Source: Streptomyces physcomitrii (GTDB lineage: Bacteria > Actinomycetota > Actinomycetes > Streptomycetales > Streptomycetaceae). Taken from it: a DNA stretch of 64,000 nucleotides. Shown in pieces: positions 59,101-64,000 of this stretch. The notes under the pieces were generated by a model. That model did no database searches and was not told where the DNA came from. It saw only the letters and a list, made by a program, of their open reading frames with translations. The DNA lies in contig NZ_JAAWWP010000017.1 in assembly GCF_012273655.1 (NCBI RefSeq), forward strand, positions 1-64,000, written 5' to 3'. Each line of letters begins with the position of its first letter. Positions within the stretch are counted from its first letter, which is position 1. The translations under genes were made by a program, and so were the position numbers.

Positions 59101-62100
59101 ACACCGCCACCATCGCCCCACCCGACGGCAACGCCTCCATCAACCGGCCACGCGCAGCCACCAGTTCAGCCGCATCCGCCAGCGAGAACACCCCCGCCAC
59201 ATGCGCGGCCACGATCTCCCCGACCGAATGACCGAGCAGGAAGTCCGGGACCACACCCCAGGACTCCAGGAGCCGGAAGAGCGCGACCTCCAGGGCGAAG
59301 AGGCCCGCCTGCGCCCACTGCGTACGGTCCAGGGCTCCGGCCCCCGCCGCCTCGCCGTCGGCGTCGGCCTCCGGGCTGAAGACGATCTCCCGTACGGGCT
59401 GGGGCAGATGGGGGTCGAGGGCCGCGCAGACCGCGTCGAAGGCCTCGGCGTAGACGGGGAAGGTCTCGTACAACTCGCGGCCCATACCGGGGCGTTGGGC
59501 ACCCTGGCCGGTGAAGAGGAAGGCCAGGCGGCCCGGCAGCGGTACGCCCTGTTCGAGTCCCGCCGCGGGGCGGTCCTCGGCCAGGGCGCCGAGGGCGGTG
59601 AGGAGTCGCGTACGGTCCCCGGCGACGAGGGCGGCGCGGTGGGCGAGCGGGGAGCGGCCGAGGGCCAGGGCGCGTGCGACCTGAGGGGCGGTCAGCTCCG
59701 GTCGGGCGAGGAGCAGTTCACGCAGCTGCCCGGCCTTGCGGCGGACCGCTTCCTGGGTGCGGCCGGACAGCACGGCGACGGCGGGCCGGGGCGCTTCGGC
59801 GGCCGGGGTCTCCAAGGCGGGGGCGGCGGGGGCCTGTTCGAGGAGGAGGTGGGCGTTGGTGCCGCTGATGCCGAAGGAGGAGACGGCGGCCCGGCGGGGG
59901 CGGCCGGTCTCCGGCCAGGGGCGCTCCTCGGTCAGCAGGCGTACGGCGCCCGCGGACCAGTCGACGTGCGAGGTCGGCGCGTCCACGTGCAGGGTGCGCG
60001 GGAGCACCCCGTGCCGCATCGCCATGACCATCTTGATCACACCGGCCGCGCCCGCGGCGGCCTGGGTGTGCCCGAGGTTGGACTTGACCGAGCCGAGCCA
60101 CAGCGGGCGGTCCTCGGGCCGCCCCTGCCCGTAGGTGGCGAGCAGGGCCCCGGCCTCGATCGGGTCGCCGAGGGCGGTGCCGGTGCCGTGCGCCTCCACC
60201 GCGTCGATGTCCGCGGGGGTGAGCCGGGCGCGGCTCAGAGCCTGGCCGATGACGCGTTCCTGGGAGGGTCCGTTGGGGGCGGTCATGCCGTTGGAGGCGC
60301 CGTCCTGGTTGACGGCGGAGCCGCGCAGCACGGCGAGCACGCGGTGGCCGTTGCGCTCGGCGTCGGACAGCCGCTCCAGGAGGACCATGCCGATGCCCTC
60401 GGACCAGGAGGTGCCGTCGGCGGCCTCGGCGAAGGGCTTGCAGCGGCCGTCGGGGGCGAGTCCGCGCTGCCGGGAGAACTCGACGAAGGTGTGCGGCGCC
60501 GCCATCACGGTGACCCCGCCCGCGAGCGCGAGTCCGCACTCGCCCTGCCGCAGCGCCTGGGCGGCCAGGTGCAGGGAGACCAGCGAGGAGGAGCAGGCGG
60601 TGTCCACGGTGACCGCGGGGCCTTCGAGCCCGAAGGTGTAGGCGATCCGGCCGGAGGCGACGCTGCCCGCGCTGCCGTTGCCCGCGTAGCCCTCGACCTC
60701 GGGCTCGTCTGCGAGCAGGTTGACGTAGTCGTGGTACATGACGCCGGTGAAGACGCCGGTCCTGCTGCCGCGCAGGCTCGCGGGGGCGATCCCGGCGCGC
60801 TCGAAGGCCTCCCAGGAGGCTTCGAGGAGGAGGCGCTGCTGCGGGTCCATCGCCAGCGCCTCGCGCGGGGAGATCCCGAAGAGCAGCGGGTCGAACTCGG
60901 CGGCCCCGTCGAGGAATCCGCCCTCCCGGACATAGGAGGTGCCCTTGCGCGCGGGGTCCGGGTCGAAGAGGGCGTCGAGGTCCCAGCCGCGGTCGGTGGG
61001 GAAGCCGGAGATGGCGTCGCCGCCGGAGCGCACCAGCTCCCACAGGTCCTCCGGGGAGCGCACCCCGCCGGGGAAGCGGCAGCTCATGGCGACCACGGCG
61101 AGGGGTTCCTCGGGGGCGGCGGCGGGCCCGGCCGGGGCGGTGGCGGCGGTGCCCCGGTCGTCCAGGAGCCTGCCGCGCAGATGGGCGGCGAGCGCGGCGG
61201 GGGTCGGCTGGTCGAAGACGAGGGTGGCGGGCAGCCGCAGGCCGGTGGCGGCGGAGAGCCGGTTGCGCAGTTCGACGGCGCTCAGCGAGTCGAACCCGGC
61301 GTCCTTGAACACCTGGGCGGGCTCGGGCAGTTCATGGGCGGCCCGGCCGAGCACTGCGGCGGCCTCGGTGGTGACGAGGTCGAGCAGGAGGCGTTCTTGC
61401 TGCGGCGCCCCGAGGGCCGCGAGGCGTCCGGCGAAGGAGCCGGGGGCGGTCGCGGCCCGGGCCGCCGGCCTCGGCGCGGCGGGGGCGGCGAAGTGGGCGA
61501 GTACGGGCGGCAGTTCGCCCGCGGCGGCGAGTGCGGCGCGGTCGAGGCGTACGGGGAAGAGCACCGGCCGGGGGTGGCCGAGGGCCAGGTCGAGGAGGGC
61601 GAGGGCCTGCTCGGTGGGGAGGGCGCGCATGCCGCCGCGGCCCAGCCGCCGGGTGTCGGTCTCCGCGAGTCCGCTGGTCAGGCCGCTGCGTTCGGCCCAC
61701 AGTCCCCAGCCGAGGGAGAGTGCGGGCAGCCCTTCGGCGCGCCGCCGGGCGGCGAGGGCGTCCAGGAAGGAGTTGGCCGCGGCGTAGGCGGCCTGCCCGG
61801 GGGCGCCGAGCACACCCGCCGCCGAGGAGAACAACACAAAGGCGGTGAGCGGGAGTTCACGGGTGAGTGCGTGCAGATTGCGGGCGGCGTCGGCCTTGGG
61901 GCGCAGCACCACGTCGAGCCGGTCGGCGGTCAGCGTCTCCACGGTGGCGTCGCCGAGCACCCCGGCCGCGTGCACCACCGCGCGCAGCGGCGCCTTCTCC
62001 GGCACGGTGGCGAGCAGTGCCGCGAGCGCCTCCCGGTCGGCCGCGTCGCAGGCGGCGGTGCGCACCGACTCGGCGCCGAGCGCGGCCAGTTCGGCGGTGA

Positions 62101-64000
62101 CCTCCGCCTCGGCCTCGGGGCTCGCACCGCCGCGGCCGATCAGCAGCAGATGGCGTACGCCGTGCGCGGCGACCAGGTGCCGGGCGACCGCGCGGCCGAG
62201 GACGCCCAGGCCGCCGGTGATCAGGACGGTTCCCTCGGGCCCGAACTCGCCGCCGGGCGGGGCCACTTCGCTCTCGGCGGTGTCCCGGGCGGCGGGCACC
62301 AGGCGCGGCACCCGCAACTCGCCTTCGTACAGGGCTGCTTGAGGGTGGCCCTGGCCCGCCGCTGCGGCGAGGGCCTCGGGTTCCGCGGCCGGGTCGGCGT
62401 CCAACAGGGCGAAGCGGCCGGGGTGTTCGGACTGGGCGGAGCGGACCAGTCCGCGGACCGCCGCGGCCACCGGATCGGTCTCGGCGGCCCGGGTCAGGAA
62501 CACCGTGCGCGGCGCGTTCTCCTCGGCGAGGGCCCGGTGCAGGGCCTCCAGGGTCTCGTGCAGGGCGGTGCGCAGGCCCCGGGAGGTGTCGGGCGCGACG
62601 GTCACCGGCGGTTCCTCGGCTGTGCCGGTGGCGGGTGCGGGCACCCAGTCCAGCTGGAGGAGGTCCTGTCCGGCCGTGGAGAGGAGGGCGGGGTCCAGGG
62701 GGCGCAGGGCCAGCGAGGCGACCGAGACCACGGGGTGGCCGCTCTCGTCGGTGGCATCGAGGGCGAGGGCGCCTGGTCCGGCGGCGGTGAGCCGTACCCG
62801 CAGGGTGGTGGCACCGCCGGCGTGCAGGCGCACCCCGCCGAAGGCGAAGGGCAGCCGGGGGCCCGCGGAGCCGGGGAGCACTCCCCCGAGGGCGGCGGGC
62901 TGGAGGGCGGCGTCCAGGAGGGCGGGGTGCAGGCCGTAGCCCTCGGCGGGGGCGGCCTCCGGCGCCGGTTCGGGCAGGCGGACCTCGGCGAAGAGTTCCG
63001 CCCCGCGCCGCCAGGCGGCCGTCAGGCCCTGGAAGGCGGGCCCGTAGGCGAAGCCCTCGGCGGCGCGGTCGGCGTAGAAGCCGTCCAGGGCGAGGGGTTC
63101 GGCGCCGCGCGGGGGCCACTCGGGATCGGGGGCGGGGGCCGGGTCGGTGTCGGGGGCGAGGAGGCCCTCGGCGTGCCGGGTCCACTCGCCGCCCCGGGGG
63201 CGGGCCCAGGCGGTGAGCGGGCGCCGCCCGTCGGGCGCGGCGTCGCCGACGGCGAACTGGAGCTGGATCTCCTCCTGTTCGGCCCAGGCCAGCGGGGCGT
63301 GCAGGGTGAGTTCGTCGAGCCGGGCGCAGCCGACGTGGTCCCCGGCGCGGACGGCGAGTTCCACGAAGGCGGTGCCCGGCAGGAGTACCCGGCCCGCCAC
63401 CGCGTGGTCGGCCAGCCAGGGCTGGCGGCGCGGTGAGAGCAGCCCGGTGAAGACGTAGCCGTCGCTTCCGGCGAGGGCGACCGCGGCGCCGAGCAGCGGA
63501 TGCCCGGCGCCCTCCGCCCCGGCGGGGACCGCGCCGCTCCCGGTGGCGGCGCCGTCGAGCCAGTAGCGGCTGCGCTGGAAGGCGTAGGTGGGCAGCTCGA
63601 CGCGGGGCGCGTCCGGGTGGGGGGCGGCCCAGTCCACCCGGGCGCCGTGGGTGTGGATCTCGGCGAGGGCGCGGGCGAAGGTGCCCACCTCCTCGCGGTC
63701 CCGGCGCAGGGCGGCGCTGAAGCGGACCGGCTGGGCGGCGGGCTCCGCGGCGAGGCAGTCCTCGGCGAGGGCGCTGAGCACGGCGTCCGGGCCCAACTCC
63801 AGGCAGGCGGTGACCCCGTGGGCGGCGAGGGCGCGGACCCCGTCGTGGAAGAGGACAGTCCCGCGGGCGTGGCGCACCCAGTACTCGGGCGCGCACAGCT
63901 CCTCGGGGCGGGCGAGGCGGCCGGTGACATTGGAGACGAGCGGCACGGTGGGCGGCTTGAACTCCAGCCGGGAGACGACCGCGAGGAAGCGGTCCAGCAT
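53135..64000 (-). CDS. Type I polyketide synthase, three modules, 5' end beyond the window
   Basis: The 3621 residues visible begin inside an AT just after its specificity motif. In-window order: AT end (1-115), DH (about 165-430, [11 protein letters not shown] and DAALQ intact), KR (445-790, [11 protein letters not shown] at the B-type position, YAAAN), ACP (near 903). Next KS (965-1390), AT (1493-1790, GHSVGE, HAFH: malonyl) and ACP (near 2008) with no reductive domain. Then KS (2065-2490), AT (2610-2895, HAFH: malonyl), KR (about 2930-3390, VDD: B-type), ACP (near 3504) and an acidic docking tail ([17 protein letters not shown]). It should leave a C14=C15 alkene, a C13 ketone and a C11 hydroxyl. 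The second AT is followed by an insertion of about 75 residues containing six-residue repeats. The first Met at the edge is internal, not a start. Confidence 0.95.
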   Translation of the reverse strand: MLDRFLAVVSRLEFKPPTVPLVSNVTGRLARPEELCAPEYWVRHARGTVLFHDGVRALAAHGVTACLELGPDAVLSALAEDCLAAEPAAQPVRFSAALRRDREEVGTFARALAEIHTHGARVDWAAPHPDAPRVELPTYAFQRSRYWLDGAATGSGAVPAGAEGAGHPLLGAAVALAGSDGYVFTGLLSPRRQPWLADHAVAGRVLLPGTAFVELAVRAGDHVGCARLDELTLHAPLAWAEQEEIQLQFAVGDAAPDGRRPLTAWARPRGGEWTRHAEGLLAPDTDPAPAPDPEWPPRGAEPLALDGFYADRAAEGFAYGPAFQGLTAAWRRGAELFAEVRLPEPAPEAAPAEGYGLHPALLDAALQPAALGGVLPGSAGPRLPFAFGGVRLHAGGATTLRVRLTAAGPGALALDATDESGHPVVSVASLALRPLDPALLSTAGQDLLQLDWVPAPATGTAEEPPVTVAPDTSRGLRTALHETLEALHRALAEENAPRTVFLTRAAETDPVAAAVRGLVRSAQSEHPGRFALLDADPAAEPEALAAAAGQGHPQAALYEGELRVPRLVPAARDTAESEVAPPGGEFGPEGTVLITGGLGVLGRAVARHLVAAHGVRHLLLIGRGGASPEAEAEVTAELAALGAESVRTAACDAADREALAALLATVPEKAPLRAVVHAAGVLGDATVETLTADRLDVVLRPKADAARNLHALTRELPLTAFVLFSSAAGVLGAPGQAAYAAANSFLDALAARRRAEGLPALSLGWGLWAERSGLTSGLAETDTRRLGRGGMRALPTEQALALLDLALGHPRPVLFPVRLDRAALAAAGELPPVLAHFAAPAAPRPAARAATAPGSFAGRLAALGAPQQERLLLDLVTTEAAAVLGRAAHELPEPAQVFKDAGFDSLSAVELRNRLSAATGLRLPATLVFDQPTPAALAAHLRGRLLDDRGTAATAPAGPAAAPEEPLAVVAMSCRFPGGVRSPEDLWELVRSGGDAISGFPTDRGWDLDALFDPDPARKGTSYVREGGFLDGAAEFDPLLFGISPREALAMDPQQRLLLEASWEAFERAGIAPASLRGSRTGVFTGVMYHDYVNLLADEPEVEGYAGNGSAGSVASGRIAYTFGLEGPAVTVDTACSSSLVSLHLAAQALRQGECGLALAGGVTVMAAPHTFVEFSRQRGLAPDGRCKPFAEAADGTSWSEGIGMVLLERLSDAERNGHRVLAVLRGSAVNQDGASNGMTAPNGPSQERVIGQALSRARLTPADIDAVEAHGTGTALGDPIEAGALLATYGQGRPEDRPLWLGSVKSNLGHTQAAAGAAGVIKMVMAMRHGVLPRTLHVDAPTSHVDWSAGAVRLLTEERPWPETGRPRRAAVSSFGISGTNAHLLLEQAPAAPALETPAAEAPRPAVAVLSGRTQEAVRRKAGQLRELLLARPELTAPQVARALALGRSPLAHRAALVAGDRTRLLTALGALAEDRPAAGLEQGVPLPGRLAFLFTGQGAQRPGMGRELYETFPVYAEAFDAVCAALDPHLPQPVREIVFSPEADADGEAAGAGALDRTQWAQAGLFALEVALFRLLESWGVVPDFLLGHSVGEIVAAHVAGVFSLADAAELVAARGRLMEALPSGGAMVAVSVSGADAVGLCAGYEGRVEVAAVNGPRASVLSGDADAVEEIAVLAEAVGHRIKRLAVSHAFHSPRMDPMLDEFAAVVRELTPAEPRIPLVSNVTGRLATAEELRDPGHWVRHVRGTVLFHQGIRTLADSGVTRFAELGPDAVLTALAEETLAQHRLEQGPAERVADASAGGEAPAGGHAPAESAPSAVREAAPVREEAPVREAVPVREEAPVPDTPADRETGISRETSAHPGHRLTALLRRDRDEASSLAAALGVLYCSGTVPDWEAVFPGPRGALVDLPTYPFQRRRFWPASAAPSARAGGGTPAGTGPASEPEEAPGSSAPAGAGSPLARRLAAEADPGRVLLGLVRDHVAAVLGHTAEEAADPQLAFRELGFDSMTAVEFRNQLVRATGLELPATLVFDHPTPAALVAHLRGELLDGRGAATVARHTAGSEEPIAIVGMSCRFPGGVGSPEELWQLVAEERDAITPFPADRGWNLDALFDPDPGRLGTTYTRGGGFLGQAAEFDAAFFGISPREALAMDPQQRLLLETSWEAFERAGIRPAEAGGTGVFVGTNGQDYTALVGHSAENLEGYLGTGGASSVASGRIAYALGLEGPALTVDTACSSSLVALHLAAEALRRGECALALAGGVTVMSTPQSFIDFSRQRGLAADGRCKPFAAAADGTGWSEGVGMLLVERLSDARRHGHQVLALVRGSAVNQDGASNGLTAPNGPAQQRVIRQALANSRLRGGDIDVVEAHGTGTALGDPIEAGALLATYGQERPEGRPLWLGSLKSNLGHTQAAAGVAAVIKMVGALRHGVLPRSLHLDAPTPHVDWDSGAVSLLTERRDWPATDRPRRAGVSSFGMSGTNAHLILEEAPPVPELAQPTAAATGQPTTPPALPALWTLSAKSPEALRAQAERLRGHLDGLAGLPAPTADPDDLARIGRQLAATRTPFTHRATVLGDTADELRTALDAVAGGLTPPRTAREDARWAFLFTGQGAQRPGMGRELYETFPVFAEAFDAACAELDRHLGESVRDVVFGGDAETLNRTVWAQAGLFALEVALFRLVESWGFRPDFLLGHSVGEIVAAHVAGVFSLADAAELVAARGRLMEALPSGGAMVAVSVSGADAVRLCAGYEGRVEVAAVNGPRASVLSGDADAVEEIAVLAEAVGHRIKRLAVSHAFHSPRMEPMLDEFEAVVSGLTLSAPRIPLLSNVTGEPAAAEDLCSPAYWVRHVRSTVLFHAGVRSLLAEGATHFLELGPDGVLTAAAQDCLPTDTGAETHGSAAPPAPQDRFVLLPLLRRDRPEVRTLLDAVGQAYASGARVDLPRLLGGTATSAPDLPTYAFQRSRYWPAPAEEAVLPAWLGGSTGPSLDSLLYEVTWQPFTPPEARLSGRWLLIGETTPETKGMKGAKGTAEAAEPGTTYEVERALTAAGAEVVHCASADPRALTEAAAGGPVAGVVACPVSATELLALVQALDEVGVSGRLWCLTRGAVSAASGEAPDPVQAQVWGFGRVVALERPQTWGGLVDLPRDGEGGGLLAAVLSGATGEDQVALRAQGALGRRLVHRKPGDRTALADWRVPSGSVLVTGGTGALGSGVARWLAGRGVEHLVLTGRRGASAPGAGELVRELEGLGVRADVMACEVSDRESVGALFAEYAFSAVFHVAGVVDDGVVESLSAERFAGVLGPKAGGAELLDELTRGMDLSAFVVFSSFAGAVGGAGQGNYAAANAQVDALVERRRAEGLPALSLAWGPWAEGGMAVDEAVVERMRLAGMTPLRQDTAFGVLDRALAADLTTATVVDIDWERFAPGFTSARPSPLLAALPEVAAGQRGGPEAEPLTARLAGLSPAERHEALLDLVGTHAAAVLGHGGSGGIDAEGAFKDLGFDSLTAVELRNRLGAATGLALSATLVFDHPTPNALAAHLLGELGADLGGADPREARLRQALATLPLARIEEAGLLDVLLKLADVEEEPAEEGGTGSADIDEMDADALIQLALDNSES
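53916..54396 (-). repeat. Nearly identical KR cassette, copy in the 3621-residue PKS fragment
   Basis: Partner of 49098-49578 at a constant offset of 4818 bases, in the last module of this gene. Confidence 0.88.
54645..54813 (-). repeat. Second shared KR stretch, copy in the 3621-residue PKS fragment
   Basis: Partner of 49845-50013. The boundaries are approximate by a few bases. Confidence 0.8.
55587..55930 (-). repeat. Nearly identical AT stretch, third visible module
   Basis: The middle of a malonyl AT, from the GHSVGE region to HAFHSPRM. It matches 58905-59248 at a constant offset of 3318 bases with only a few differences, while bases on either side diverge. Confidence 0.87.
58467..58538 (-). 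repeat. 36-bp tandem repeat encoding a six-residue motif
   Basis: Two 36-bp units (58467-58502 and 58503-58538) differ at two or three bases and are each made of two 18-bp half-repeats. They encode consecutive copies of REEAPV and REAVPV-like hexamers in the insertion after the AT of the KS-AT-ACP module. The product is a flexible, charged, Pro-rich linker. Confidence 0.85.
58905..59248 (-). repeat. Nearly identical AT stretch, second visible module
   Basis: Partner of 55587-55930 in the same gene. Recombination between the two would remove or duplicate one module of about 3.3 kb, and without breaking the frame because the offset is a multiple of three. Confidence 0.87.

Noticed and set aside
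41029-59248. CRISPR or insertion-sequence origin of the repeats
   Set aside because: The repeats are in-frame pieces of AT and KR domains, with no short spaced repeats, terminal inverted repeats or transposase.
55304-63436. A second very long plus-strand frame (about 2700 codons)
   Set aside because: It is the antisense of the three-module PKS; GC-rich third positions remove stop codons from the opposite strand.
53135-64000. Taking the Met at base 64000 as the start of the PKS
   Set aside because: The sequence there aligns with the inside of the other AT domains ([10 protein letters not shown]), so the gene continues beyond the window.

Overview
This is very GC-rich actinobacterial DNA, almost certainly from a Streptomyces chromosome. 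Supporting signs are codons that nearly always end in G or C, GGAG-type ribosome binding sites with many GTG starts, and the gene families present: PP2C/SpoIIE regulators, F420-dependent LLM oxidoreductases, DUF6099 and DUF6328 proteins, and SepF. No rRNA, tRNA, CRISPR array or transposase was recognised.

The first half (1-30.7 kb) is mostly single genes and short operons. A sugar ABC permease tail is followed by an MFS-SDR-IclR operon on the minus strand, with a palindromic operator lying on the -35 region of its promoter. At 3.9-9.2 kb on the plus strand lies the most unusual locus. It holds an ABC exporter, two small related peptides with the layout of RiPP precursors, and a large M50 membrane metalloprotease whose N-terminus may be a peptide-recognition domain. 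No known modifying enzyme lies beside it. Next come a PAS/GAF/PP2C/HATPase regulator, two LLM oxidoreductases, a Tat-exported EEP hydrolase, an NAD-binding protein, an alpha/beta hydrolase, an anti-sigma-type kinase and an arginine deiminase/ornithine carbamoyltransferase pair. These are followed by DUF6099, a coupled AAA ATPase-MazG pair, SepF, phosphoketolase, a DJ-1 family protein, a small DUF6328 membrane protein, a TetR/MFS efflux pair with two tandem operators, and a type II NADH dehydrogenase. Three DnaA-box-like nonamers lie together at 20.7-20.8 kb.

The second half (30.8-64 kb) is the 3' end of a modular type I polyketide synthase cluster, transcribed right to left. In order of chain extension it reads: [..AT]-DH-KR-ACP, KS-AT-ACP, KS-AT-KR-ACP // KS-AT(methylmalonyl)-KR-ACP // KS-AT-KR-ACP // KS-AT-DH-KR-ACP, KS-AT(methylmalonyl)-DH-KR-ACP-TE. 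A DHA2-type exporter follows, overlapping the thioesterase end of the last PKS gene by 4 bp. Colinearity predicts a chain ending in a 2-methyl-2,4-dienoate, with hydroxyls at C7, C9 and C11, a methyl at C8, a ketone at C13 and a C14=C15 double bond. The loading module and earlier modules lie beyond 64000, so the product cannot be named. Several AT and KR stretches occur as nearly identical pairs with a base composition unlike their surroundings, which points to cassette spread or gene conversion.
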